Shown here one piece after another: positions 1 to 8,758 of a stretch of DNA of 64,000 bases. Below the pieces are notes generated by a model that saw only the letters and a list, made by a program, of their open reading frames with translations, searched no databases and had not been told where the DNA came from. The translations under genes were made by a program, and so were the position numbers. The stretch is from the NCBI RefSeq assembly GCF_002920915.1, contig NZ_PQVF01000006.1:248001-312000 (forward strand), read 5' to 3'. The DNA is from Solitalea longa. Lineage in GTDB: Bacteria > Bacteroidota > Bacteroidia > Sphingobacteriales > Sphingobacteriaceae. The first letter of the stretch is position 1; each line of letters starts with the position of its first letter.

Positions 1-198
1 GTAGAAGTGAATGAAAAGAATGTATCAGAGAAAGCTGTGCCGAATGTAGTGGGTATGGGCCTGAAGGATGCTATTTACATATTAGAAAATGCCGGTTTAA
101 GGACAGTTGCAAGAGGTTGCGGTAAAGTTGTAGGGCAATCAATGACTGCGGGTACACCAATAGTTAAGGGTAGAACGATAGGATTAGAATTAAGGTAA
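1..198 (+). CDS. ftsI: C-terminal PASTA domain of penicillin-binding protein (FtsI/SpoVD type), partial
   Basis: The reading frame is open from base 1, so this is only the last 65 codons of a larger gene. The visible protein is one PASTA domain: it starts with the typical VPNVVGMGLKDAIYILENAG pattern and ends with an IVKGRTIGLELR strand. PASTA domains sit at the C-terminus of the septal transpeptidase of Bacteroidota. Its place directly before murE, with one base between the TAA and the murE ATG, fits ftsI of the dcw cluster. The transpeptidase domain lies outside the window, so the identity rests on PASTA plus position. Confidence 0.8.
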   Translation, partial: VEVNEKNVSEKAVPNVVGMGLKDAIYILENAGLRTVARGCGKVVGQSMTAGTPIVKGRTIGLELR

Positions 199-199
199 A

Positions 200-1663
200 A
201 TGAAACAGCTAAGCAATATTTTAGAAAACATTTCTGTGCTTGATGTTAAAGGTTCGCTGAATATTCCGGTGGCTTCTATCACATTTGACTCAAGGGCTGT
301 GGGTAAAGATTGTTTGTTTGTTGCTGTTAAAGGTACCGCTGTTGATGGACATAAGTTTATTCTACAGTCGATAGAAAAAGGAGCAACTGCAATTCTATGC
401 GAAGAGTTTCCAGCAGATATTCAGCCTAATGTAACCTATATTAAAGTTAATGACAGTCACGCCGCCTTAGGTTGGCTAGGAACTTCATTCTATAATCAAC
501 CTTCTTCAAAATTAAAACTGGTAGGAGTAACCGGCACAAATGGTAAGACCACTTGCGCTACCTTGCTTTTCAATTTATTTAGAGGATTGGGTTATAAATG
601 CGGGTTGCTGTCAACAGTTCAGAATCAAATTGAGGACAAAATAATTCCTTCAACACATACCACGCCTGATGCCATTGCCTTAAATGAGTTATTGGCTCAA
701 ATGGTTGATTTTGGTTGCGAATATGTGTTCATGGAAGTTAGTTCTCACGCCGTTGCCCAAAAACGCATAGAAGGGCTGGAGTTTGCCGGTGGAATGTTCA
801 CCAATATTACTCATGACCACCTCGATTTTCATAAAACCTTTGACGAATACTTAAAGGTTAAAAAGGCTTTCTTCGATCACTTGCCTGCCGGTGCTTTTGC
901 ATTAAGTAATGTTGACGATAAGCGGGGAATGGTAATGCTTCAAAATACAAAGGCTAGTAGAAAAACCTACAGCTTACAAAGCATGGCCGATTTCAGAGCC
1001 AAACTATTAGAGGATCATTTTACCGGTATGCTTTTGCACATTGACGGTGTGGAGGCCTGGTTTAAAATGGTGGGTAAATTCAATGCTTATAATTTATTGG
1101 CTGTTTACGCTTCCGCAATTTTGTTGGGGCAGGACAAGCTAGAGGTCTTAAGTGTACTGAGTAATCTAACAGGAGCCGAAGGACGTTTTGATTATATAGT
1201 GGCACCGAATAAAGTAGTAGGTATTGTTGACTATGCTCATACTCCTGATGCGGTTGAAAATGTCTTGGAAACGATCCGCGAAATTCGTCGCCCTTCAGAA
1301 AAAATTATTACGGTAATTGGTTGTGGTGGTGATCGTGATAAAACCAAGCGCCCGGAAATGGCAAAAGTAGCCTGCGAATTAAGCGATAAAGTAATTCTTA
1401 CCTCTGATAATCCTCGCACTGAAGATCCTCAGTTGATTATTAAAGAAATGGAAGCTGGAGTTCCGATTACGAAAAAAGGTTCTACCGTTTCGATTACTGA
1501 TCGTCGTGAAGCAATTAAAACGGCCATTATGCTGGCGCAACCTGGTGATATCATCTTATTAGCCGGTAAGGGCCATGAAAAATACCAGGAAATCAATGGT
1601 GTAAAACATCATTTTGATGATAAAGAAGAAATATTATCTCAATTTGAAAATTTTAGAATTTGA
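200..1663 (+). CDS. murE: UDP-MurNAc-L-Ala-D-Glu:meso-DAP ligase MurE
   Basis: Cytoplasmic ATP-dependent ligase that adds the third residue to the UDP-MurNAc peptide. The 487 residues match the family length. The Mur ligase P-loop VTGTNGKTT is near residue 111, and the ITHDHLDFH segment and the C-terminal domain are present. The motif DNPR (TSDNPRTEDP, near residue 402) is the signature for meso-diaminopimelate rather than lysine. The start is fixed by the neighbouring ftsI stop. The last residues (QFENFRI) are encoded by an AATTTG-rich repeat that continues past the stop, which suggests the original 3' end was replaced or extended when the next gene arrived. Confidence 0.97.
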   Translation: MKQLSNILENISVLDVKGSLNIPVASITFDSRAVGKDCLFVAVKGTAVDGHKFILQSIEKGATAILCEEFPADIQPNVTYIKVNDSHAALGWLGTSFYNQPSSKLKLVGVTGTNGKTTCATLLFNLFRGLGYKCGLLSTVQNQIEDKIIPSTHTTPDAIALNELLAQMVDFGCEYVFMEVSSHAVAQKRIEGLEFAGGMFTNITHDHLDFHKTFDEYLKVKKAFFDHLPAGAFALSNVDDKRGMVMLQNTKASRKTYSLQSMADFRAKLLEDHFTGMLLHIDGVEAWFKMVGKFNAYNLLAVYASAILLGQDKLEVLSVLSNLTGAEGRFDYIVAPNKVVGIVDYAHTPDAVENVLETIREIRRPSEKIITVIGCGGDRDKTKRPEMAKVACELSDKVILTSDNPRTEDPQLIIKEMEAGVPITKKGSTVSITDRREAIKTAIMLAQPGDIILLAGKGHEKYQEINGVKHHFDDKEEILSQFENFRI

Positions 1664-1677
1664 AAATTTGAGAATGA
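1639..1677 (+). repeat. AATTTG-rich left flank of the four-helix-bundle gene
   Basis: Several AATTTG/AAAATTTG units in tandem cover the murE stop codon and end just before the next ATG. Read on the opposite strand, the segment after that gene (2032-2067) shows the same AATTTG unit repeated about every eight bases, so the two form imperfect inverted flanks. Confidence 0.6.
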
Positions 1678-1680
1678 GCC

Positions 1681-2031
1681 ATGAGGAACGATAAGGATAA
1701 TTTAATTGTAACAATGACTTTTAAATACTCTCTTGAAATTATTGAGTATACAGAACAATTGGAACTCTTAAAAAAGTTTAACATGGCAAATCAGTTGTTT
1801 CGATCGGGAACAAGCATTGGAGCAAATGTTTGGGAGGCCCAGAATGCCGAAAGTAAAGCTGATTTTATTCACAAAATGAAGGTAGCAGCAAAGGAAGCGG
1901 ATGAAACGGAGTACTGGTTGAAACTATGTACAGAGAGTTCTAGCTATCCAAGGTGCGATAAATTGATAAATAAGTTAGAAGAAGTTATAAAAATACTGAG
2001 CAAAATAATTAGTTCATCAAAAAAGGGCTAA
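1681..2031 (+). CDS. Four-helix-bundle protein (23S rRNA intervening-sequence protein family)
   Basis: A 116-residue all-helical protein. The segment FRSGTSIGANVWEAQNAESK followed by a DFIHKMKVAAKEADETEYWLKL-type helix pair is the hallmark of the S23/IVP family, first known from ORFs inside 23S rRNA intervening sequences and common as stand-alone genes in Bacteroidota. The molecular function is unknown; family members form pentameric bundles. It sits between murE and mraY, which are normally adjacent, so it is an insertion in the dcw cluster. It is bordered by AATTTG-rich inverted repeats on both sides. Same strand as the cluster, so it is probably co-transcribed. Confidence 0.88.
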   Translation: MRNDKDNLIVTMTFKYSLEIIEYTEQLELLKKFNMANQLFRSGTSIGANVWEAQNAESKADFIHKMKVAAKEADETEYWLKLCTESSSYPRCDKLINKLEEVIKILSKIISSSKKG

Positions 2032-2067
2032 TTATCAAATTGCCAAATTATCAAATTCACAAATTAT
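2032..2067 (+). repeat. AATTTG-rich right flank (inverted relative to 1639-1677)
   Basis: Four CAAATT units spaced 8 to 9 bases apart lie between the four-helix-bundle stop codon and mraY. On the reverse strand they read as AATTTG repeats like the left flank. Confidence 0.6.
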
Positions 2068-2073
2068 AATAGG

Positions 2074-3318
2074 ATGCTATACTATTTGTTCACTTGGCTA
2101 GATAAACAATATGATTTCCCTGGAGCAGGAGTGTTTCAATACATTTCTTTCCGTACGGCCATGTCGGTAATTGTTTCTTTAATTTTTACCACAGTTTATG
2201 GACGTCGACTGATCAATTTATTGTTAAGGTTACAGGTGGGAGAAACAGTTCGTGATTTGGGTTTAGCCGGACAAAAAGAAAAGCAAGGCACCCCAACCAT
2301 GGGAGGTCTTATCATCTTAGGCGGTATACTTATTCCTACTTTATTATTCGCTAAACTGAATAATATATATGTGATCCTGATGATCATTACCACCGTTTGG
2401 ATGGGAGGAATCGGTTTTTTGGATGATTATATCAAGGTTTTCAAAAAGGATAAAGAAGGTTTAGCTGGTCGTTTTAAAATTTTAGGTCAGGTAATTATCG
2501 GGTTAATTGTTGGAGTAACGATGTACTATCACAAGGATGTAGTTATCCGTGAAAAACTTCCTGCTCATCAAATTCAGGCTACACAAGTTAAAAGCTATGA
2601 TGCCAAAGCCATTAGCTCAAGCCATTTTGGTCCTAATACAAAATCAACCAAAACCAATGTCCCTTTTTATAAAAATAATGAATTTGATTACGCAAAGGTT
2701 TTGAAATTCTTGCCTGATTATGAGAAATATACACCTATTATTTTCATTCTGGCGGTAATAATCATCATTACGGCAGTTTCGAACGGGGCAAATATAACCG
2801 ATGGAATTGATGGCCTGGCCACCGGAACTTCGGCTATTATTGGGGTGGCTTTAGGGATACTGGCTTACTTGTCGGGTAACTTAATTTTTGCCGATTACCT
2901 TAACATCATGTACATCCCTGACTCAGGAGAATTGATGGTATTTGCAGGTGCGTTTATTGGTTCATGTATTGGATTTTTGTGGTATAACGCTTTTCCTGCC
3001 CAAGTATTCATGGGTGATACAGGCAGCTTGGCACTGGGTGGCATCATTGCCACATTTGCTATAATTATCCGTAAAGAATTATTGATCCCTGTTTTATGCG
3101 GCATTTTCCTGGTAGAAAACCTATCGGTGATCATGCAGGTTTCTTATTTCAAATACACCAAGAAAAAATTTGGGGAAGGTCGACGCATCTTTTTAATGTC
3201 TCCTTTACACCATCATTTTCAGAAAAAGGGTTATCATGAATCTAAGATCGTAACCCGTTTTTGGATCATAGGTATTATTCTGGCAATCGTTTCCATCGTA
3301 ACTCTTAAACTGCGTTAA
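2074..3318 (+). CDS. mraY: Phospho-MurNAc-pentapeptide translocase MraY
   Basis: Integral inner-membrane enzyme that transfers phospho-MurNAc-pentapeptide to undecaprenyl phosphate, giving lipid I. Conserved pieces seen: GTPTMGG, the catalytic GFLDDYIKV aspartates, [24 protein letters not shown] and [10 protein letters not shown]. At 414 residues it is about 50 longer than the Escherichia coli enzyme; the extra length is a hydrophilic insert around residues 155-225 between membrane helices. The stop is two bases before the murD ATG. Confidence 0.97.
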   Translation: MLYYLFTWLDKQYDFPGAGVFQYISFRTAMSVIVSLIFTTVYGRRLINLLLRLQVGETVRDLGLAGQKEKQGTPTMGGLIILGGILIPTLLFAKLNNIYVILMIITTVWMGGIGFLDDYIKVFKKDKEGLAGRFKILGQVIIGLIVGVTMYYHKDVVIREKLPAHQIQATQVKSYDAKAISSSHFGPNTKSTKTNVPFYKNNEFDYAKVLKFLPDYEKYTPIIFILAVIIIITAVSNGANITDGIDGLATGTSAIIGVALGILAYLSGNLIFADYLNIMYIPDSGELMVFAGAFIGSCIGFLWYNAFPAQVFMGDTGSLALGGIIATFAIIIRKELLIPVLCGIFLVENLSVIMQVSYFKYTKKKFGEGRRIFLMSPLHHHFQKKGYHESKIVTRFWIIGIILAIVSIVTLKLR

Positions 3319-3320
3319 TC

Positions 3321-4664
3321 ATGGCCCAACAAAAGAAAATAGTGATTCTTGGTGCCGGTGAAAGCGGGGTGGGCAGTGCTGTATTAGCGCTGAAACAGGG
3401 TTTTGAAGTGTTCGTTTCTGATTTTGGAGCCATCGCCGATAAGTATAAAAATCAGCTTACAGCACGTGGTATTCGATTTGAAGAATTGCAGCATACGGAG
3501 GAGGAAATCCTTTCGGCTGATGAAGTGATCAAAAGCCCCGGTATTCCTGATAAGGCTCCTATCATTAAAAGAATCATTGAAAAGGGGATTCGGATCATCT
3601 CGGAAATCGAATTTGCCGGTCGCTATACCAATGCGAAAACCATCTGTATTACAGGTAGTAATGGTAAAACCACTACAACCATGCTTATTTACCATATCTT
3701 AAAAAAAGCTGGTTTTAATGTGGGATTGGCAGGTAATGTGGGTCAGAGTTTTGCACGCCAGGTGGCTGAAGAAAACTTCGATCATATTGTGTTAGAACTA
3801 AGCAGTTTTCAGCTTGATAACATGTATGAGTTCAAGGCTGATATTGCCTTGTTGCTTAATATCACCCCTGATCATTTGGATCGATACGATTATAAAATGC
3901 AGAATTATGTGGATTCAAAATTCCGCATCACTCAAAATCAAACATCTGCAGACGCACTTATCTATTGCCTTGACGATGAAGAAATAATGAAAGTAATGGC
4001 TGATCGTACTTTTTCAGCTCGATTATTTCCATTCTCTCTTGATCAAAAGGTAGAAGAGGGAGCTTATGCATCAAACGATACTATAAATATTCAAACCGAT
4101 AAAAAACAATTTAGCATGAACATCTCAGAATTAGCATTGCAGGGAAGGCACAATGTAAACAACTCTATGGCGGCAGGAATTGCAGCGAAATTACTCGAAA
4201 TCCGCAGCGATAGTTTGCGTGAGAGTTTGGGTGATTTTCAAAATGTTCCTCACCGATTAGAGCATGTTGCTAAAATTCAAGGCATTGAATTTATAAATGA
4301 TTCAAAAGCCACTAATGTTAATTCGGTTTGGTTTGCGCTCGAAAGCATGAACACTAAAGTAGTTTGGATTGCCGGTGGCGTTGATAAGGGCAATGATTAT
4401 TCAATGCTTTTCGACTTGGTTAAAGATAAAGTGAAAGCCATAGTTTGCCTTGGCAAAGACAATAAAAAAATCCACGATGCATTTGAGGATAAGGTGGAAA
4501 TTATTGTGAATACAGCATCGGCTAAGGAAGCGGTGAATGTGGCCTATCATTTAGCTGCTAAAGGCGAAACTGTATTGCTTTCTCCAGCTTGCGCCAGCTT
4601 TGATTTATTCAAAAGCTACGAAGATCGCGGCGATCAGTTTAAAGCTACAGTGAAGGAACTCTAG
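3321..4664 (+). CDS. murD: UDP-MurNAc-L-alanine:D-glutamate ligase MurD
   Basis: Cytoplasmic ligase adding D-Glu to UDP-MurNAc-L-Ala. The N-terminal nucleotide-fold GAGESGVGSA, the P-loop ITGSNGKTTTT near residue 112, the LNITPDHLDRYD segment and the C-terminal NDSKATNVNSV and SPACASFDLFKSYEDRG motifs are all present. The 447 residues are normal for the family. It follows mraY by two bases; a 127-base gap then separates it from ftsW. Confidence 0.97.
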   Translation: MAQQKKIVILGAGESGVGSAVLALKQGFEVFVSDFGAIADKYKNQLTARGIRFEELQHTEEEILSADEVIKSPGIPDKAPIIKRIIEKGIRIISEIEFAGRYTNAKTICITGSNGKTTTTMLIYHILKKAGFNVGLAGNVGQSFARQVAEENFDHIVLELSSFQLDNMYEFKADIALLLNITPDHLDRYDYKMQNYVDSKFRITQNQTSADALIYCLDDEEIMKVMADRTFSARLFPFSLDQKVEEGAYASNDTINIQTDKKQFSMNISELALQGRHNVNNSMAAGIAAKLLEIRSDSLRESLGDFQNVPHRLEHVAKIQGIEFINDSKATNVNSVWFALESMNTKVVWIAGGVDKGNDYSMLFDLVKDKVKAIVCLGKDNKKIHDAFEDKVEIIVNTASAKEAVNVAYHLAAKGETVLLSPACASFDLFKSYEDRGDQFKATVKEL

Positions 4665-4791
4665 AAACTTCCGCTCTCAATGTGGAAATGTTGATAGATT
4701 TTATTCATGAACAACGATATAATTTGACATTTTAAGGCTCAACATTAAAACCGAGCCTGTTTATATACAACCAAAAAGAGAACAGGAATAC

Positions 4792-5955
4792 ATGAACTGG
4801 ATTTTACGACAAACGCGGGGCGACAGGTGGATTTGGCTGGTGGTGTTTGCTTTATCGATGATATCGGTGTTGGCCGTGTACAGTTCTACGGGTACATTGG
4901 CTTACAAAAGCGATGTCAATCCCTTTCATTTCTTAATTAAGCACGGAACCATGATCGTGGCCGGTTTGGCCATCATGTATTTCGCTCATTTGCTTGATCA
5001 TCGCTACTATTCTCGTATTGCTCAATTACTTCTTTGGCTATCTATTCCTTTGCTGCTTTATACCTTGTTTTTTGGTAGCAGTATTAATAATGCCAGCCGT
5101 TGGGTTACTTTGCCAATTATCAACCAAACATTCCAGTCTTCCGATTTGGCCAAACTGGCCTTGTTCATGTATTTGGCTCGCGCTATAACAAAGCGCCAGG
5201 AGAAGATCAAGGATTTTAAGGAAGGATTTCTTCCGATTTTTATAGCGGTTATAGGTGTTTGTGGATTAATAGCTCCTGCCAACCTTTCAACGGCCTTAAT
5301 GGTTTTTGGAACCAGCATGCTGTTATTGTTGATCGGTCGCGTGAGTTTTACACAAATGGCCATTGTGGGTATTGCGGGTGCGGTTTTGGTGGCTTTTGTA
5401 GTTTTCTTTGGACCTCGCCGTGGTGTTTACAAAGCCCGGGTCGAGGCATTCTTGCATCCCGAAATGGTGCATTCTGATAAGAACTACCAAAGTGATCAGG
5501 CTAAAATCGCCATTGCTACCGGTGGTTTTCTTGGTAAAGGGCCGGGAAATAGTACCCAACGTAACTTTTTGCCATCACCCTATGCCGACTTTGTTTATGC
5601 TATTATTATTGAAGAATACGGAATGGTTGGAGGCTTGGTTATTCTGGCCTTGTATCTAATATTTCTATATCGATGTGTAAAAATAGTAACCCGAAGTCCT
5701 AAGGCCTTTGGGGCTTTGTTGGCGGCAGCATTAAGCTTTAGCTTGGTTATACAAGCGTTTGCAAATATGGCGGTTGCTACCAATTTATTTCCGGTAACGG
5801 GGGTTGCCCTACCTTTAGTAAGTATGGGTGGAACTTCAATTTTATTTACAAGCGCGGCCTTTGGAATTATTCTGAGTATTAGTCGCGATTTGGAAGAGGC
5901 CGAAAAGGCGGAAAAGAAAGAATCTACTGCTCCATCAAATGTTGTGATGGCATAA
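4792..5955 (+). CDS. ftsW: SEDS-family peptidoglycan polymerase FtsW
   Basis: Septal glycosyltransferase that polymerises lipid II with the class B PBP. The 387 residues are strongly hydrophobic with roughly ten membrane segments. Family landmarks include NNASRWVTLP, the KGPGNSTQRNFLPSPYADFVYAIIIEEYG loop (shown as landmarks, residues about 255-283) and GVALPLVSMGGTSILF near the end. The position between murD and murG supports FtsW rather than RodA. Confidence 0.95.
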   Translation: MNWILRQTRGDRWIWLVVFALSMISVLAVYSSTGTLAYKSDVNPFHFLIKHGTMIVAGLAIMYFAHLLDHRYYSRIAQLLLWLSIPLLLYTLFFGSSINNASRWVTLPIINQTFQSSDLAKLALFMYLARAITKRQEKIKDFKEGFLPIFIAVIGVCGLIAPANLSTALMVFGTSMLLLLIGRVSFTQMAIVGIAGAVLVAFVVFFGPRRGVYKARVEAFLHPEMVHSDKNYQSDQAKIAIATGGFLGKGPGNSTQRNFLPSPYADFVYAIIIEEYGMVGGLVILALYLIFLYRCVKIVTRSPKAFGALLAAALSFSLVIQAFANMAVATNLFPVTGVALPLVSMGGTSILFTSAAFGIILSISRDLEEAEKAEKKESTAPSNVVMA

Positions 5956-5982
5956 ATGTACAGTGAAAAAGAAGTTTAACGA

Positions 5983-7089
5983 ATGAACAACAAACAACAT
6001 AAAATAGTAATTAGTGGTGGAGGAACAGGAGGTCATTTGTTTCCGGCATTGGCTATTGCTGATGCATTGAAGCGAATCGAACCTACAATTGATATACTAT
6101 TTGTGGGTGCTTTGGGTAAGATTGAAATGGATCGGGTGCCAGCTGCGGGATACAAAATTATTGGTCTTGATATTCGCGGTTTACAACGTAAGCTTACAAT
6201 TGATAACCTGATGTTTCCTGTTCGATTGATCAAATCGTTAGCAAAGTCATTTAGCATCGTTAATGAGTTTAAACCCGATGTGGCTGTTGGTGTTGGAGGT
6301 TATGCTTCGGGTCCATTATTATATGCGGCAAGTCGTAAAGATGTTCCTACGGTGCTGCAGGAACAGAATTCGTACCCTGGAATTACCAATAAACTGTTGG
6401 CAAAGAGAGCTTCAAAAATATGTGTTGCTTATCAGGGCATGGAACAGTTTTTTCCAGCCGATAAATTAATGTTAACCGGTAATCCTGTTCGTCAGGATAT
6501 TTTGGAAATAGAAGGGAAGAAAGAAGAAGCTGCTGATTTTTTTGGTCTATCGGCCCAAAAGAAAACGATCTTCTTAACTGGCGGTAGTTTAGGTGCTCGC
6601 ACACTGAACGAAAGTATTTTGAATCATCTTGAATCGTTCAGAAACGAGGAGATTCAGTTGATTTGGCAGTGTGGTAAGTTTTATTACAATACGCTTAAAC
6701 AACAGTTTAAGGAAGCTGAATTTCCAAATGTAAAGTTGATGGAGTTCGTTTCGAGGGTAGATTTAGCTTATGCCCTTGCCGATGTGATTGTGGCAAGAGC
6801 CGGAGCGAGTACCATTTCAGAGCTGTGTTTGGTTAAAAAACCAGCCGTGTTAGTGCCTTCACCAAATGTTGCTGAAGATCATCAAACTAAAAATGCCATG
6901 GCATTGGTGAGTAAGCAAGCTGCAATATTGGTTAAAGACGATGTGGCAAAAACAGAGTTGGTTGATGTTGCTATTCGCCTGATCAACAATGAAGAAAAGA
7001 AACAAAAACTGGCAGCTAATATTGCTACACTAGGCTTGAAAAACTCAGCTGATGTAATAGCAAAAGAGATATTAAAATTAGTTAAGTAG
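5983..7089 (+). CDS. murG: UDP-GlcNAc:lipid I GlcNAc transferase MurG
   Basis: Peripheral membrane GT28 enzyme making lipid II from lipid I. The N-terminal GGGTGGHLFPALAIAD glycine-rich loop, VGVGGYASGP, LQEQNSYPGITNK and the C-terminal ARAGASTISEL donor-site motif are all seen. The 368 residues match the family. Confidence 0.97.
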   Translation: MNNKQHKIVISGGGTGGHLFPALAIADALKRIEPTIDILFVGALGKIEMDRVPAAGYKIIGLDIRGLQRKLTIDNLMFPVRLIKSLAKSFSIVNEFKPDVAVGVGGYASGPLLYAASRKDVPTVLQEQNSYPGITNKLLAKRASKICVAYQGMEQFFPADKLMLTGNPVRQDILEIEGKKEEAADFFGLSAQKKTIFLTGGSLGARTLNESILNHLESFRNEEIQLIWQCGKFYYNTLKQQFKEAEFPNVKLMEFVSRVDLAYALADVIVARAGASTISELCLVKKPAVLVPSPNVAEDHQTKNAMALVSKQAAILVKDDVAKTELVDVAIRLINNEEKKQKLAANIATLGLKNSADVIAKEILKLVK

Positions 7090-7100
7090 ATACAAGGTAG

Positions 7101-7214
7101 GAGAGATTAGATAAGAGAATTATGCAAAATTCCGGATCTAAATCTCAGGTTAGAAAAATAAAGAAATGAGTTTTCGTTGGATCAAGAGATATTAATTCTC
7201 AAGTCTGACCTCTC
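7101..7214. repeat. Imperfect inverted repeat between murG and murC
   Basis: A 22-base arm (7101-7122) and its imperfect reverse complement (7193-7214, 17 of 22 positions) enclose about 70 bases. The right arm runs on into CTCAAAT units repeated every seven bases (to about 7233). It could form a hairpin or be a worn miniature element. Confidence 0.5.
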
Positions 7215-7236
7215 AAATCTCAAATCTCAAATAAGA

Positions 7237-8598
7237 ATGAAACTGGAGTCGATTAGTAAAGTTTATTTGATTGGAATTGGCGGAATTGGCATGAGTGGAT
7301 TGGCACGTTGGTTTAAGCACCGCGGTTGCACAGTTGCTGGCTATGACCGTACAGAAACCCCATTGACCAAAGAATTAGTGAGTGAGGGCATTCCGGTTAC
7401 TTATATCGATGAGGTTAATAATATTACGGCCCCATTTAACGAAAACGCTGTTTCTGAAGATATACTGATCATCTATACCCCGGCAATTCCTAAAGACAGC
7501 CCAATTCTTAATCATTTTAAAAATGTGGGCTACGATCTTAAAAAGCGTTCACAGGTTTTGGGAATAATTAGTCAAGGCAGCTTTTGCATTGCAGTGGCCG
7601 GAACACATGGCAAAACAACCACTTCAACAATTATTGCTCATGTATTAAAAGATACAGGTTATGATTGTTCGGCTTTTTTAGGTGGAATCAGCTCTAATTA
7701 TAATACTAACCTTTTATTAGGTGAGAATAATGTGATGGTCGTGGAGGCGGATGAGTTTGACCGTTCCTTCCTTACCCTGCATCCTGATATTGCGGTTATT
7801 ACCTCAATGGATGCTGATCATTTGGATATTTATGGCGATGCATCTCATTTGCATGAATCCTTTAATCTATTTGCTTCACAATTAAGCGAAAATGGTTTGC
7901 TGATCCATAAAAAAGAGTTGCCACTTCAGCGTAAAGGAGTTTCATATACGGTCAATTCATCTGACGCAGACGTTCGTGCAGAGAACATTCGTATAGAAAA
8001 CGGCAATTATTATTACGATTACGTTTCTGCTGATAAGATCATAAAAGATTTAAGTTTGGGACTTCCTGGATTGCATAATGTGGAGAATTCAGTAGTTGCA
8101 GTAAGAGTTGCCCTGGAACTAAAGATTGATGATGATAAGATTCGTAAGGCATTAGCTTCATTCAGGGGTGTAAAAAGAAGGTTTGAATACATTGTCAAAT
8201 CTGAGAACCTGGTTTATATTGATGACTATGCACATCACCCTGAAGAATTGAATGCTTGCTTAAATTCTGTTCGTCAGTTGTATCCTGGCAAAAAGCTCAC
8301 TGTGGCTTTTCAACCGCATTTGTTTACACGTACACGTGATTTTGCTTCTGAATTTGCCGCTAGCTTAAGTAAAGCTGATGAATTGTTCCTTTTGGAAATT
8401 TATCCGGCACGTGAGCTGCCAATTGAAGGGGTAAACTCACAAATGGTTCTTGATATGGTGACTATCAACAACAAACATTTGTGTTCAAAAACCAATTTGG
8501 TTGATTTAATTAATAAGGAAGATATTGAAGTTTTAGTAACTGTTGGAGCCGGCGATATTGATACGCTGGTAGAGCCATTAAAGCTGAAACTGAGTTAG
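7237..8598 (+). CDS. murC: UDP-MurNAc:L-alanine ligase MurC
   Basis: First Mur ligase, adding L-Ala to UDP-MurNAc. GIGGIGMSGLARW at the N-terminus, the P-loop VAGTHGKTTTS, DADHLDIYG and YIDDYAHHPEELNAC are diagnostic. I place the start at the ATG at 7237 (MKLESISKVYLIG). An upstream in-frame ATG at 7177 would add 20 residues, but these are encoded by the CTCAAAT repeat and look non-coding. The product is 453 residues, normal for the family. Confidence 0.95.
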   Translation: MKLESISKVYLIGIGGIGMSGLARWFKHRGCTVAGYDRTETPLTKELVSEGIPVTYIDEVNNITAPFNENAVSEDILIIYTPAIPKDSPILNHFKNVGYDLKKRSQVLGIISQGSFCIAVAGTHGKTTTSTIIAHVLKDTGYDCSAFLGGISSNYNTNLLLGENNVMVVEADEFDRSFLTLHPDIAVITSMDADHLDIYGDASHLHESFNLFASQLSENGLLIHKKELPLQRKGVSYTVNSSDADVRAENIRIENGNYYYDYVSADKIIKDLSLGLPGLHNVENSVVAVRVALELKIDDDKIRKALASFRGVKRRFEYIVKSENLVYIDDYAHHPEELNACLNSVRQLYPGKKLTVAFQPHLFTRTRDFASEFAASLSKADELFLLEIYPARELPIEGVNSQMVLDMVTINNKHLCSKTNLVDLINKEDIEVLVTVGAGDIDTLVEPLKLKLS

Positions 8599-8603
8599 GA
8601 ACT

Positions 8604-8680
8604 GATAGTCCATGGTCAATAGTCCATGGGGTGTAAAAATATATAAGAAACCATGGTCCATCGACTGTGGTCTATTGACT
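8604..8680. repeat. CCATGG-centred inverted repeat upstream of ftsQ
   Basis: The left arm (8604-8629) repeats AGTCCATGG twice around TCAATAGTCCATGG. The right arm (8651-8680) reads as its imperfect reverse complement, with CCATGGTCCA and TCTATTGACT. It lies in the murC-ftsQ gap and has no coding capacity. Confidence 0.6.
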
Positions 8681-8734
8681 TTGCACAACGAAAGATCTGA
8701 GAAGAGACATTTTTACTAATTATAACAAAAAACA

Positions 8735-8758
8735 AAAGCCCCTTTAGGGGTTTGGGGT
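8735..8758. repeat. GCCCCTTTAGGGGT hairpin abutting ftsQ
   Basis: CCCC-TTTA-GGGG forms a short hairpin followed by TTTGGGGT and then directly the ftsQ ATG. This would place a structure over the ribosome landing site of ftsQ. Confidence 0.5.

Noticed and set aside
1681-2031. An rRNA intervening sequence
   Set aside because: The family is named for such a place, but no rRNA sequence flanks the gene here.
7177-7236. Longer start for MurC
   Set aside because: The added 20 residues come from a CTCAAAT repeat and are absent from the family.
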